Below are positions 35,439 through 45,059 of a DNA stretch of 64,000 nucleotides, one piece after another. Position numbers and translations under genes: made by a program. The stretch is from Seonamhaeicola sp. ML3. GTDB lineage: Bacteria > Bacteroidota > Bacteroidia > Flavobacteriales > Flavobacteriaceae. Where the stretch lies: assembly GCF_023273855.1 (NCBI RefSeq), contig NZ_CP096884.1, forward strand, positions 1,426,001 through 1,490,000, written 5' to 3'. The notes beneath the pieces were generated by a model. It was not told the origin of the DNA, did no database searches, and saw nothing but the letters and a program-made list of their open reading frames with translations. The first letter of the stretch is position 1, and the number at the start of each line of letters is the position of its first letter.

Positions 35439-36314
35439 ATGATCACTAAGAAACCTACATTTAAAAAACTGTCGCCTTCCTTTGGTACTTCCATATTGGT
35501 GAAACAGCACAACGATACATTAGATAGGGGTGAAATGTTTTGGCATTTTCACCCAGAAATTGAACTTATATATATTAACCGTGGCCAAGGGAAAACCCAT
35601 ATTGGTAACCATTTATCGTATTTTAACAATAGCCAATTAATTTTAATAGGCTCTAATTTACCACACAATGGTTTTACAGATAGGTTAACAGCCGCCGGAA
35701 TAGAGACTACCGTACAATTTAGTCCAGAATTTTTAGGAGAAGATTTTTTTAAAAGCGTGCCAGAGGCAGCCGCTATAGCCTCTCTTTTTGAACGGGCCAA
35801 AAATGGTATTAAGTTTAATAGAATAGCCAAGGATTTTGTGGGTTCTAAAATTGAAGGTTTAGAGGAATACACCGGATTGGATAGGATTTTAAAACTTCTT
35901 GAGATTTTAGAATATTTAGCAACTACAGATGATTACACCATCTTAAACGCCGATGGTTTTATGTTTGAAACAGAACCACAGGATACCGATAAAATTAAAA
36001 CCATATACAAATATGTAAATGCTCATTTTAAAGAGCACATTGCACTAGAGGAAATAGCAGATAAAGTAAGTATGACCGTTCCTGCATTTTGTAGGTACTT
36101 TAAAAAGACAACGGGAAAAACCTTTACTCAGGTTGTAAACGAGATAAGGATTGTACATGCCACGAAATTGCTAAACGAGAGTAAAATGAGTATTGCAGAC
36201 ATTTGTTTTGAATGCGGATTTAATAATTTTTCGCATTTCAATAAACAGTTTAATGAGATAATCGGTAAAAGTGCCTCTAACTACAGGAAGGAAATTAAAC
36301 AGATTATTCAGTAG
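35439..36314 (+). CDS. AraC-family regulator with cupin sensor domain
   Basis: A 291-residue regulator. The N-terminal cupin half has histidines in MFWHFHPEIELIYINRGQG and LPHNGF. The C-terminal AraC DNA-binding domain has helix-turn-helix motifs LEEIADKVSMTVPAFCRYFKK and ICFECGFNNFSHFNKQF. This architecture is typical of sugar-responsive regulators (RhaS/XylS-like), but no sugar genes are adjacent. It is separated from the next genes by a terminator, so its targets are not obvious. Confidence 0.88.
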   Translation: MITKKPTFKKLSPSFGTSILVKQHNDTLDRGEMFWHFHPEIELIYINRGQGKTHIGNHLSYFNNSQLILIGSNLPHNGFTDRLTAAGIETTVQFSPEFLGEDFFKSVPEAAAIASLFERAKNGIKFNRIAKDFVGSKIEGLEEYTGLDRILKLLEILEYLATTDDYTILNADGFMFETEPQDTDKIKTIYKYVNAHFKEHIALEEIADKVSMTVPAFCRYFKKTTGKTFTQVVNEIRIVHATKLLNESKMSIADICFECGFNNFSHFNKQFNEIIGKSASNYRKEIKQIIQ

Positions 36315-36335
36315 TTTATTTTACCACAATAACTT

Positions 36336-36371
36336 AAAACCCCTTTACAAAACTGTAAAGGGGTTTTTTTT
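36336..36371 (+). terminator. Rho-independent terminator after AraC gene
   Basis: Thirteen-base perfect stem AAAACCCCTTTAC / GTAAAGGGGTTTT, 6-nt loop, then TTTT. Confidence 0.85.
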
Positions 36372-36391
36372 GTATTAAGGGAATTTTGCGC

Positions 36392-36514
36392 CTACATGAA
36401 CCTAAACCACAATATTAAAATACCTGTTATAACAGGTAATGTTAAGAATAACATTAAAAGGTAAAGTACCGCATCAAGATTTTCCTTCTTTCTACTTTTA
36501 ATGGTTGCTTTCAT
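36392..36514 (-). CDS. Small single-span membrane protein, 40 residues
   Basis: ATG frame in the gap between the AraC and HD genes. It encodes a basic N-terminus (KATIKSRKKENLD) followed by one hydrophobic helix of about 22 residues and the ending WFRFM. The layout is that of a genuine small membrane protein. An 18-bp perfect palindrome, TACCTGTTATAACAGGTA (36421-36438), lies within the helix codons. No family recognised. Confidence 0.45.
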   Translation of the reverse strand: MKATIKSRKKENLDAVLYLLMLFLTLPVITGILILWFRFM

Positions 36515-36658
36515 TTTTAATAGTTTTAGAATTATGTTGTAAAGGTACAGTCTTTACCTGGTGGCTAAAACAGGAATATTGACGAATATATGTGTTATAT
36601 TGATTGTTAAATCATTGTAAATAAACAAGATATGTCGTAAGCTAATGGTTTGTTATCG

Positions 36659-37312
36659 TTAAACTTCACCATTCCATTCCATATAAAATTGCCTAAGGAA
36701 GTTTTCCATATAGGTATGTCTTTCTTTAGCCAACTGTTTACCGGTTTTAGTATTCATACGGTCTTTTAAGAGCAGTAGCTTTTCATAAAAATGGTTAATT
36801 GTTGGTGCGGTAGACGATTTATATTCGACCTTGCTCATGTTTAAATTAGGCTTAATATCTGGGTTGTAGAGTTGTCTGTTCTTGTAACCTCCGTAATTAA
36901 AAGTTCTTGCTATGCCAATGGCTCCTATGGCATCTAAGCGATCGGCATCCTGGATGACATCCAATTCTGGTGAATGGAACTTTTGAGATTCATTTCCGCC
37001 TTTAAACGAAATGTTTTCTATAATTTTTACCACATGTTCTATAACAGCAGAGTCTATATTTAGCTTGAATAAAAATTTACGTGCTAAATTAGGCCCTACG
37101 GTTTCATCACCATCATGGAATTTACTATCTGCTATATCGTGAAGTAAAGCTCCCAGAGCGACTATAAAAGCATCTACGGGCTCGTTTTTTGCAATCAACA
37201 GAGCATTGTTAAGTACGCGTTCTGTATGAAACCAATCATGTCCACCTTCTGCATCAGAAAGTGTTTCTTTAACAAAGGTTTTTGTTTTATCTATTATTTC
37301 TGTAGAACTCAT
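36659..37312 (-). CDS. HD-domain phosphohydrolase (YedJ-like)
   Basis: A 217-residue metal-dependent hydrolase. Motifs are GGHDWFHTERV (first His), ALLHDIADSKFHDGD (HD pair) and VIQDADRLDAIGAIGIAR (C-terminal Asp), matching the YedJ/YpgQ class, some of which hydrolyse nucleotides. The physiological substrate is unknown. It starts 3 nt after a small conserved gene ends, so the two are probably co-transcribed. Confidence 0.88.
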   Translation of the reverse strand: MSSTEIIDKTKTFVKETLSDAEGGHDWFHTERVLNNALLIAKNEPVDAFIVALGALLHDIADSKFHDGDETVGPNLARKFLFKLNIDSAVIEHVVKIIENISFKGGNESQKFHSPELDVIQDADRLDAIGAIGIARTFNYGGYKNRQLYNPDIKPNLNMSKVEYKSSTAPTINHFYEKLLLLKDRMNTKTGKQLAKERHTYMENFLRQFYMEWNGEV

Positions 37313-37315
37313 AGT

Positions 37316-37654
37316 TTAGATCTCTTCTAAAACGGATTGCCCTTTACTTTTATCTCCAGAGGTCCATTGCCAAGTTTCATGGAGTCTAATTTTACCGTTA
37401 GGCGTTATTTCTGGGTAAGATGAGCATATTCCTGTCATGAGGTCTCCATTTGAGTTAACTTGGTGGTACCTCATGTCTATATGCCCTTTATCGTCTACTG
37501 TACCAATAAGGTGACCCTCCACAATATTACCACCTTTATAATTACAGCTTAAAATATGGCCTGTCTGTTGGTAATGAAATACCATACTTGTATTTATCTC
37601 GCTATTGTTAGAGTTTGATATTAAACGGAACTTTTTATTATGGTAGTTAATCAA
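37316..37654 (-). CDS. Conserved 112-residue protein of unknown function
   Basis: Beta-rich small protein with repeated phrases such as FHYQQTGHILSCNYKGGNIVEGHLIG. Similar flavobacterial proteins are often labelled n-acetylglutamate synthase, but there is no acetyltransferase motif here and I do not accept that label. The regular spacing of G-x-I-x-G suggests a beta-barrel-like lipocalin fold (inference). Operonic with the HD hydrolase. Confidence 0.7.
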   Translation of the reverse strand: MINYHNKKFRLISNSNNSEINTSMVFHYQQTGHILSCNYKGGNIVEGHLIGTVDDKGHIDMRYHQVNSNGDLMTGICSSYPEITPNGKIRLHETWQWTSGDKSKGQSVLEEI

Positions 37655-37668
37655 AGTTACTTTATAGT

Positions 37669-38661
37669 CTATTTAATGATTGCGGGTTCTACCCATTTAA
37701 ACTGAAATGAATTTTCAGGAATCTTCATTCTATCAGCAAGTCTATACATTCTATCTGGTAGCTTCATTAAATAATCCCTGGCTTTTTCGGCCTCGTCTGT
37801 TAAGTTGGTTATTTTATCTATTTCCCAGCGATTTATTAGCTTTTGTAAAATGTCTACATAGTCTTTTGAGGTGTAAACCCCAATTCGTTGCGCCGTATTC
37901 GAAAACTCTTCGAAAGCCGTACTTATGTTATCTCCTGATTCTCTTAAAAAATGGGCTGGCATAGTAATTTTTTGTTTCATCATATAATGAAAAGCCATCA
38001 TCATTTGGCTAGGGTCTACTTCAAAAATACGTTCAACAAATTCAGAATAGGCATTATGATGTCTCATTTCATCTCCCGATATGATTTGGCACATTCTCGC
38101 TAATCTTTTATTACCGTTTTTTTTGGCAATTTTAGCCACCCTATTATGGGAAATGTAAGTGGCTAATTCTTGAAAACTCGTATAAACAAAGTTCTTGTAA
38201 GGGTCTCTGTCGGTTCCAATATCAAATCCATCAGAAATTAAATATTGTGTAGTTACTTCAATTTCTCGCATATTTACCCTTCCAGAAAGGTAAAGGTATT
38301 TATTAAGCACATCACCATGGCGATTTTCTTCACCAGTCCAATGTTTTACCCATTTAGACCACCCGTTAGGGTTATCCACTTGGTCTATACCTTCAACATC
38401 CATTAACCAAGACTCGTAGGTAGGTAGCGCTTCTTCAGTAATCATATCACCAACCAAAACGACCCAAAAATCATAAGGTAATTCTTTGGCAAGCTCCCTT
38501 ATTTCATGAATTTCATCGAAAAACTCTTCGCCTTCAGAATTAGGGAGGAAATCGGTTGGTTGCCAAATTTTATCAATTGGGACTAAGTATTTTTCTATAA
38601 GTGCGTCAACATCTTTTTCCAAAAACTTCATGACTTCTAATCGCACGTTTTTTAATGACAT
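37669..38661 (-). CDS. Acyl-ACP desaturase
   Basis: A 330-residue soluble di-iron desaturase introducing a double bond into acyl-ACP. The two iron-binding motifs are EENRHGD (EExxH) near residue 113 and GDEMRHHNAY (DExRH) near residue 200, with further carboxylates in LATYISH. It likely makes monounsaturated fatty acids for membrane fluidity, as also suggested by the acyltransferase gene that precedes it by 10 nt in the same direction. The electron donor is unknown. Confidence 0.9.
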   Translation of the reverse strand: MSLKNVRLEVMKFLEKDVDALIEKYLVPIDKIWQPTDFLPNSEGEEFFDEIHEIRELAKELPYDFWVVLVGDMITEEALPTYESWLMDVEGIDQVDNPNGWSKWVKHWTGEENRHGDVLNKYLYLSGRVNMREIEVTTQYLISDGFDIGTDRDPYKNFVYTSFQELATYISHNRVAKIAKKNGNKRLARMCQIISGDEMRHHNAYSEFVERIFEVDPSQMMMAFHYMMKQKITMPAHFLRESGDNISTAFEEFSNTAQRIGVYTSKDYVDILQKLINRWEIDKITNLTDEAEKARDYLMKLPDRMYRLADRMKIPENSFQFKWVEPAIIK

Positions 38662-38671
38662 TAATTATGTT

Positions 38672-39436
38672 TTAAGGGTGAATATTATTTGTAATGGTGG
38701 TTTCTACCAATTTTAAAAGTTCCGAACGGTCTTTATAATCAGAAATTTTTATCGGTTTATGAACTTTAAACGTTATGTGGTTGCCAATGCCCATGGGAAA
38801 CTTACCATAGCGAAACATTTTCCATGAATTATTAACGGTAATAGGCACGACTAAAGCCGAAGGTACTTTTTTAAACAGAATTTCCAAACCTTTAGTCTGA
38901 AAAGGTTTAGGTTTTCCGGTTTTGCTTCGTGTTCCTTCGGGAAAAATAACGGCAGCACGTTTGTTGGTTTCTATGTACTCCCCAAATTTCATAATGGCAG
39001 GCAGGGATTGTCTGGGGTTTTTTCTATCTATTAAAACAGAACCACCATGTCTAAGATTGTAAGACACACTTGGGATACCTTTTCCTAATTCTATTTTACT
39101 TATAAATTTAGTATGGTGTTTTCGCATGTGCCACATTATAGGTGATATGTCGTACATGCTTTGGTGATTTGCGACAATAATAAGGGGCGTATTTGTTGGT
39201 ATATTATGTTCGTTATGAAACGAAATTCTTGTACCCAAAACCTTAGTGGAATGTACAAGGAAAAACTGAAGCATATCCACACTTTTCTTATGTGCTTGAT
39301 ACCCAAATACATTAAAGCAAAACCACTGTATAGGATGAAAAATAACCAGTATTAGTAGAAAACACAGGTAATAAATTATTGTTAAAGGGTATGCTAAAAT
39401 TTTAATCATGCCCAAAAGTACATGATTTTTTCCCAT
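38672..39436 (-). CDS. plsC: Lysophospholipid acyltransferase (PlsC family)
   Basis: A 254-residue 1-acylglycerol-3-phosphate acyltransferase-type enzyme. It has an N-terminal membrane segment (residues 12-33), the HX4D catalytic motif NHQSMYD, the substrate motif FPEGTRSK and the later block VPITVNNSW. It adds an acyl chain to lysophosphatidate or a related lipid at the inner membrane face. Operon with the acyl-ACP desaturase supports a phospholipid role. Confidence 0.88.
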   Translation of the reverse strand: MGKNHVLLGMIKILAYPLTIIYYLCFLLILVIFHPIQWFCFNVFGYQAHKKSVDMLQFFLVHSTKVLGTRISFHNEHNIPTNTPLIIVANHQSMYDISPIMWHMRKHHTKFISKIELGKGIPSVSYNLRHGGSVLIDRKNPRQSLPAIMKFGEYIETNKRAAVIFPEGTRSKTGKPKPFQTKGLEILFKKVPSALVVPITVNNSWKMFRYGKFPMGIGNHITFKVHKPIKISDYKDRSELLKLVETTITNNIHP

Positions 39437-39516
39437 TTAAAAATTGCCTAAATGCTAAATGAAAAATTTTTATTTCAATTCGTGAAGTCTGTAAATTAAG
39501 TAGTAAGAAAAACACC

Positions 39517-39915
39517 TTAGTAGATGGCAACACATTTGTTGTTCTCACAAATAACATCGGTGGGTTGTGCTGGTACAGAACAATCTGATGCCAAGCCCCA
39601 TTTAGAGTTGAAAGCTGCTTCTAGGGTATTGTACTGTTCTACTTTGGCTTCTAAATCGTTGGTATCTATAGAGGTAGAATATACCAAAAACCCCCAAGGT
39701 CCTCCACATGGTTTGCTGCCAAAAGCGATAAATCTACATTCCGAACTATCATTGCAAACCGATGAATCTGCTAAAGTTTCTATGTCTTCCCTTAAAGCAG
39801 TAAGCGTTTCAAGTTCTTCGTTGTATACAGGAGATTGGTCTTCTTCGGTTAAACAAGCAGTTAATAGTAAACATAGCGCTGGTACTATGTAAATAAATTT
39901 TGTGGCAGTTCGCAT
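39517..39915 (-). CDS. Cysteine-rich lipoprotein of unknown function
   Basis: A 132-residue lipoprotein. The signal peptide ends in the lipobox LLTAC (Cys21). The mature part has about six cysteines in a pattern CNDSSECRF, KPCGGPWG, SDCSVPA and CENNKC, likely forming disulfides in the periplasm. I recognise the pattern from flavobacterial hypothetical lipoproteins but no function is known. Monocistronic. Confidence 0.75.
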   Translation of the reverse strand: MRTATKFIYIVPALCLLLTACLTEEDQSPVYNEELETLTALREDIETLADSSVCNDSSECRFIAFGSKPCGGPWGFLVYSTSIDTNDLEAKVEQYNTLEAAFNSKWGLASDCSVPAQPTDVICENNKCVAIY

Positions 39916-39969
39916 ATCTTTTTAGTTTTAAGATGGGTTTGGTAAAAAAAGGTTGCGTATAAAGACATA

Positions 39970-39999
39970 AAAAAAGCCACGATTGAAATATCGTGGCTT
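39970..39999 (-). terminator. Terminator of the bacilliredoxin gene
   Basis: Stem AAGCCACGAT / ATCGTGGCTT, 6-nt loop, followed by TTTTTTT on the minus strand, 20 nt after the bacilliredoxin stop. Confidence 0.75.
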
Positions 40000-40020
40000 G
40001 ACTTTTCTAAACTGTTATGC

Positions 40021-40431
40021 CTAGCAATGTTCGTTATAAGCATCTACTAAATTTTCAGCAATAAGTTCTGCTGGGCGACCTTCAATATGGTGACGCTCTA
40101 ACATGTGTACTAGCTCACCATCTTTAAATAGGGCCATACTAGGAGAACTTGGCGGAAATGGAATCATATATTCTCTTGCCTTTGTAACTGCTTCTTTATC
40201 AACTCCTGCAAAAACCGTAACGATGTTATCTGGTTTTTTGCTGTTTTGTAAACTCATTTTAGCTCCAGGACGTGCATTGGCAGCAGCACAACCACAAACA
40301 GAATTTACCACAACCAATGTCGTACCTTCTTTTGCTAAAGCAGCATCGACAGCATCAACAGTGTGTAATTCTTCAAAACCAACATTCGTTAGGTCTTCTC
40401 GCATGGGTTTTACCAGTTCTGGTGGATACAT
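40021..40431 (-). CDS. BrxA/BrxB-family bacilliredoxin
   Basis: A 136-residue thioredoxin-like protein with the characteristic CGC active site in VVNSVCGCAAANARPG. Bacillus homologues (YphP/YqiW) remove bacillithiol from oxidised protein thiols, and many Bacteroidota make bacillithiol. The C-terminal GRPAELIAENLVDAYNEHC is also family-typical. Cytoplasmic redox repair role. Monocistronic with its own terminator. Confidence 0.92.
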   Translation of the reverse strand: MYPPELVKPMREDLTNVGFEELHTVDAVDAALAKEGTTLVVVNSVCGCAAANARPGAKMSLQNSKKPDNIVTVFAGVDKEAVTKAREYMIPFPPSSPSMALFKDGELVHMLERHHIEGRPAELIAENLVDAYNEHC

Positions 40432-40637
40432 ATTTTTAAATTTTAATATTTAACAATTTTTTAGCCTTGCAAAGATATCAATTGTGTAACAAAAAGGCGT
40501 CCTAATCAACTAACTATATTATATTTACTCAGCTATTTAACATTTTATTAAATAAGTCTGAGTGAACCTACAAAAGTTACAGGTTTTTTGATATTGCCAA
40601 TTAATATGTAGGTTTGACGAAAAAAAAATAGTAATAC

Positions 40638-41408
40638 ATGGGGTTTTCAAAATGGATTGGAGGTGCCTTAGGTTGGTCTTTTGGAGGGCCAATTGGCGCT
40701 ATTATAGGAGTGGCTTTAGGAAGTATCGTAGATGCGATGTCTAACGGTGGCGGAGACACGCTTCTTGGAGAAGGAAAAAAACGTTCACAGCGAACAACAT
40801 ACAATAGAGGGCCGCAACGCCCACAAACACAATCGGGAGATTTTGAGGTTAGCTTGTTGATTTTAGCCTCTATTGTGATAAAAGCCGATGGAGTTCAAGA
40901 TCAACGAGAACTGGATTATGTACGTCAGCAGTTTGCCAATATGTATGGAAAAGAGCGTGCCAATCATGCATTTCAGTTATTTAAAGGTATAAGCAAGCAA
41001 AAAATATCTAAAAGGCAGGTGTGCTTACAGATAAAACGTATGATGGATCATCCTTCGCGACTTCAGCTTATGCACTTTTTATTTGGTATTGCTAAAGCCG
41101 ATGGTGTGGTTACTCAAGATGAAGAACGCCAAATACAAATCATGGCTGGTTATTTGGGAATTAGCGCCAGAGATTACGAAAGTATCAAGGCCATGTTCTA
41201 TAACAGTAGCGATAATGCTTACACGGTTTTAGAGATTGAAAAAGGAGCATCTGTAGACGAAATAAAGAAGGCCTACAGAAAGATGGCGAAAAAATATCAC
41301 CCCGATAGAGTGATTCATTTAGGGAAGGAACACCAAAAAGGGGCTGAAGAAAAATTCAGACAGGTGCAGGAGGCTTATGAGCACTTGCAGAAAGAACTGA
41401 AGTTCTAG
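40638..41408 (+). CDS. TerB-like and DnaJ-domain protein (DjlA-like)
   Basis: A 256-residue protein. A short glycine-rich N-terminal hydrophobic part ([21 protein letters not shown]) may insert in membrane. A TerB-like helical domain follows (about residues 70-180), then a C-terminal J domain [23 protein letters not shown] with the HPD motif in KYHPDR. It should stimulate a DnaK partner near the membrane, as does E. coli DjlA. A second TerB-only protein is encoded at 58790. Confidence 0.9.
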   Translation: MGFSKWIGGALGWSFGGPIGAIIGVALGSIVDAMSNGGGDTLLGEGKKRSQRTTYNRGPQRPQTQSGDFEVSLLILASIVIKADGVQDQRELDYVRQQFANMYGKERANHAFQLFKGISKQKISKRQVCLQIKRMMDHPSRLQLMHFLFGIAKADGVVTQDEERQIQIMAGYLGISARDYESIKAMFYNSSDNAYTVLEIEKGASVDEIKKAYRKMAKKYHPDRVIHLGKEHQKGAEEKFRQVQEAYEHLQKELKF

Positions 41409-41539
41409 TATGTTTAGTAATTCTTGCGAGATGTGCTGAAACTATTTTCAGTAACAGAGCAATCTACGTTTATTTTAAATTATTTTATTTTTATGGGAGA
41501 CCTTTTAGCAATTTCACCATTAAGAAGTAAAGTAGTTTA

Positions 41540-42079
41540 ATGAACGATAAAAAAATCTTAGAACTTTTTAAACAAGGTCAACGCGAAAAGGCATTTAGTA
41601 AGTTATACAGCTTATACCCTAAAATTGAATCCCTTATTCTTTCAAAAGGCGGACAGAAACAAGATGCTTCTGATGTTTTTCAGGAAGCACTCATTATTCT
41701 AAATAGAAATTTAGAGAAGGCAGATTTCAAACTTACATCATCATTTTATACCTATTTATATTCGGTATCTCGATTTATTTGGAAGGATGCCCAAAATAAA
41801 TTTTTAAAACAAGAACTACATGATTTAAGCGATACTGAAGTAGAATATTTTCATAATGTACTTGAGGAGAATAAATATCGACTTGCCGAACGTGCATTTC
41901 TCCAATTAGGAAACCGATGTCAAGAACTTTTAAGATTGTTTTATCACAAGGCTATGTCTTTTAGAGAGATAGCAAAAGTGATGCAATTTAAATCTGAAAA
42001 AATTGCAAAAAACCAGAAGTATAAATGTCTTGCAAAGGCAAAAGACATCTATCAAACAAGTAAAACGGTTCAATCTTAA
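41540..42079 (+). CDS. ECF-type RNA polymerase sigma factor
   Basis: A 179-residue sigma-70 family protein with region 2 (DVFQEALIILNRNLEK... LYSVSRFIWKDAQ) and a region 4 helix-turn-helix (RCQELLRLFYHKAMSFREIAKVMQF). The C-terminal KNQKYKCLAKAK is usual. The next gene begins 12 nt downstream with a short cytosolic domain and one membrane helix, consistent with an anti-sigma partner. The target promoters are unknown. Confidence 0.87.
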   Translation: MNDKKILELFKQGQREKAFSKLYSLYPKIESLILSKGGQKQDASDVFQEALIILNRNLEKADFKLTSSFYTYLYSVSRFIWKDAQNKFLKQELHDLSDTEVEYFHNVLEENKYRLAERAFLQLGNRCQELLRLFYHKAMSFREIAKVMQFKSEKIAKNQKYKCLAKAKDIYQTSKTVQS

Positions 42080-42090
42080 TTCGGGGTATT

Positions 42091-45045
42091 ATGGAAGCAC
42101 AAATTCAAGACATAGAGTTAATAAATAAGTATTTAAACAACAGGCTTTCTACGGAAGCTGTTAAGGATTTTGAAACCCGATTAAAAAGCGATGATACATT
42201 TAGGTTGCTTTATGAGGAGCATATGGTTTTACTTGAAGGTATTAAAAGACAAAAGTTAAAGACAGAAATCAAAACTGGAAAGCAAAGATATATTAGGGGT
42301 AAATGGTTAAGATATTTGGGAGGCTTGTTAGGAACGGTAGTGCTGTTCGCTATTATTTATTTTAATGTGTATAATTCTGATAAAGCGTATTTAAAGGAGC
42401 GGGTAAACTTTGAGTCGGAGTATCTTCAAAATTATTATGTTTCAGCAGATTCTTTAGTAGAAATTATTGGCGAAAAGGGTACTGTGGTAAGATTTAATCC
42501 TAACGATTTAGAAACGAGTTCTAAAAAACCGTTTTCGGTAGATTCTTTACAAGTGGAGTTAATAGAATTGGTCAACAAACAAGATTTGTTATTGGCTAAT
42601 GCCCAAACTATTTCAAATGGTAACTGGTTAATTTCTGGGGGCGCTTTTAAAATTGATATCAAGACGAATAACGAATCTTTAGTTTTAAAGGAAGGTAAAA
42701 CTATTAACGCGATGTTTCCTAAGAATACCAATGAAGCTAATATGGAACTATTTTATGGTGAAAGGGATAAAGAAGGGTATATGAATTGGGAATCCGCTGA
42801 TGATACTTTTAGACCGAACCCCTTTATTATTTCAATTGAAGAAGCTTATGTGGTTGATACTGTTATCACTAAGCGTTATGGAGTTGACAGCTTTAAAGAA
42901 GTTCATGTTTCGGATACTTTAGGCTTTATGAGTGTTGTAGATTTAAAGGAGAGATTTCCAAAAGGAAATTTTTACAATAAAGATATCGACACCATTCGAT
43001 TGTTAAAAGAGAGTGTGCGTATTATCGATCATAGATATGATTGTGACTTATCATGGCTAGACAACAGGAAGACTTTTAAAACAAAGGTTTTAGATTCTTT
43101 ATACAATAAAAAAGATGTGGTTATCGATTCGATTTTAATCGATTTAGAGCAGATAGTTTGGTCCGAATGTAGAGAAATATATGGAGAATTGACCAAGCAG
43201 ATTTCTAAACAAGAACATGATGCTATAGAGGATGTAATGCCTAGAGAAGAATACAAGGCTCTATTGTCAAAATATAATGAAGAAGCCAAAACATTCAACT
43301 ATTTCAATAGGGTCTCAAACAGTTTCTACAGGTCCATAGATATTTCCAATCTAGGTTGGATAAACATAGATAAATTATCCCAAGATGAAGAAACCGTAGA
43401 GGTTAAACTTAACTTTAATGTAAAGACTAATCATAACGAAATCTATCTTATTGATGAACGAAGTAATTCAGTATTGAATATTTATAACAATGAAATAAAT
43501 TTACCTGTAAACAGGAGCTTCAAGATTATTGCGCTAGGTATTAAAGGAAAGGATATATATGGGTTTAAAAGATCTTTTAGATTAAGAAAAGAAGGCGATT
43601 TACAAATAGATTTCAAAAAAATAAACGAATCGCAAATAAGGGCATTTTTAACTTTAGAAGGTGTTGAGCAGCCAGAAAATCCTATTAAAGCTATAAAAAA
43701 AACTAAAATTCTTAAACAAGATAGTACAAGCGTTAAAAATGAAGACATAAAGCCTAATGAAGAAATAGGAGATATCGAAATTCCTGAAAAAACTTCAAAG
43801 ACCTTTTTTATAAACCTAAACAAAGACACCTTAGTGGTTTGCAAAGAGGGAACCAAATTAATGATAAAAGCAAATTCATTTATAGACCAAAATGATCAAA
43901 CTATTTTCGGGGAAATTAATTTAAAAGTTACAGAATATTATAAACTTTCTGAGGTGTTATTAGCGAACTTGTCTACCCAGTCTAATGATAAATTATTAGA
44001 AACAGGCGGTATGCTTTTTATAGAAGCTAAACAAAATGGAAAGTCATTAGGTCTCAAAGAAAATAAACCTATCGAAATCATATTTCCAACTAAAGAGAAA
44101 GACATGCAATTATTTACTGGAAATTGGGAAGGAGGTATTATAAATTGGGAACTTCAAAATAAAATTGCGCTTCTAGATGAGGTTGAAGAGAATCATGTTG
44201 AAGAGGATATTCAAGTTCCGTTTGCTGTTGTTGAAGAAGTTCCCGTTTTTCCAGGTTGTGAAAATTTAAATAGAGATGAAACTAGAAAATGTACGAGTGA
44301 TAAAATTAATCAGTTTGTTCAAAGAAAGTTTAACGGCGACAATATAGCCAACGATTTAGGTTTGGGAGGAAGACAAAGGATTAATGTTCTTTTCAATATT
44401 GATAAAAATGGCGATGTCGCTAAAATTCGATCTAGAAGTTCAGAACCAGAATTAGAAGTTGAGGCAGAAAGAGTCATAGCCATGTTGCCTAAAATGAAAC
44501 CAGGTAAACAAAGAGGTAAGGCGGTTCATGTTCCTTATTCACTGCCTATTGTGTTTCAAGTCGATGGTATAGCTAATGTGGGTCGTTCATCTAAAGATAG
44601 AGAACGTAGGGATTCAATGTTTATGAGAAAAGTTGAGGACAAATTAGCCAAGGCAGATAAAAAAGACGTTACTATTACCGAGGTTAAAAGCTATATTTTA
44701 AGAGCCTCAAAATTAGGATGGATAAATTGCGACAGATTTATAAATACTAAGAATAATATTAGGTATAATGTTACAATGAACGATGCAGATGGAGAAATAA
44801 GACTGAATGTGGTTTTTAAATCTTGGCGTTCTGTGTTATCAGGTAGACGCTCAGGTAGAGTATTCGATTTTAAAATGATTCCTAAAAATGAAAAAGTCCT
44901 ACTTATTGCTTTAAAAAAGTATAAAGGGAAAATGTTTCTGGATGTTGTAGAAACCTTTACTAAAGAAAACCCCAATATAAAATTCAACTTTAAAGAAGTT
45001 GATTTAAAAACCTTAAAAAGCCAATTAGAGACGATAGTTGAATAA
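42091..45045 (+). CDS. Large membrane protein with embedded TonB C-terminal domain, putative anti-sigma partner
   Basis: A 984-residue protein. Residues 1-70 are cytosolic and resemble anti-sigma N-termini (INKYLNNRLSTEAVKDFETRL). There is one membrane helix near 72-93. The long periplasmic part contains repeated beta modules (e.g. NGNWLISGGAFKIDIKTN and later SFIDQNDQTIFGEINLKVT...GGMLFIEAKQNGK). A TonB-C-like domain sits internally near residues 715-825 (VPVFPGCENLNR ... VLFNIDKNGDVAKIRSRSS). TonB domains are usually C-terminal, so the further 160 residues after it are odd. It is likely co-expressed with the sigma factor 12 nt upstream. Function is inference. Confidence 0.65.
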   Translation: MEAQIQDIELINKYLNNRLSTEAVKDFETRLKSDDTFRLLYEEHMVLLEGIKRQKLKTEIKTGKQRYIRGKWLRYLGGLLGTVVLFAIIYFNVYNSDKAYLKERVNFESEYLQNYYVSADSLVEIIGEKGTVVRFNPNDLETSSKKPFSVDSLQVELIELVNKQDLLLANAQTISNGNWLISGGAFKIDIKTNNESLVLKEGKTINAMFPKNTNEANMELFYGERDKEGYMNWESADDTFRPNPFIISIEEAYVVDTVITKRYGVDSFKEVHVSDTLGFMSVVDLKERFPKGNFYNKDIDTIRLLKESVRIIDHRYDCDLSWLDNRKTFKTKVLDSLYNKKDVVIDSILIDLEQIVWSECREIYGELTKQISKQEHDAIEDVMPREEYKALLSKYNEEAKTFNYFNRVSNSFYRSIDISNLGWINIDKLSQDEETVEVKLNFNVKTNHNEIYLIDERSNSVLNIYNNEINLPVNRSFKIIALGIKGKDIYGFKRSFRLRKEGDLQIDFKKINESQIRAFLTLEGVEQPENPIKAIKKTKILKQDSTSVKNEDIKPNEEIGDIEIPEKTSKTFFINLNKDTLVVCKEGTKLMIKANSFIDQNDQTIFGEINLKVTEYYKLSEVLLANLSTQSNDKLLETGGMLFIEAKQNGKSLGLKENKPIEIIFPTKEKDMQLFTGNWEGGIINWELQNKIALLDEVEENHVEEDIQVPFAVVEEVPVFPGCENLNRDETRKCTSDKINQFVQRKFNGDNIANDLGLGGRQRINVLFNIDKNGDVAKIRSRSSEPELEVEAERVIAMLPKMKPGKQRGKAVHVPYSLPIVFQVDGIANVGRSSKDRERRDSMFMRKVEDKLAKADKKDVTITEVKSYILRASKLGWINCDRFINTKNNIRYNVTMNDADGEIRLNVVFKSWRSVLSGRRSGRVFDFKMIPKNEKVLLIALKKYKGKMFLDVVETFTKENPNIKFNFKEVDLKTLKSQLETIVE

Positions 45046-45059
45046 CCTTTTTTAATTTT

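Noticed and set aside
37316-37654. N-acetylglutamate synthase
   Set aside because: This label is commonly given to homologues, but the 112-residue protein has no GNAT acetyl-CoA motif.
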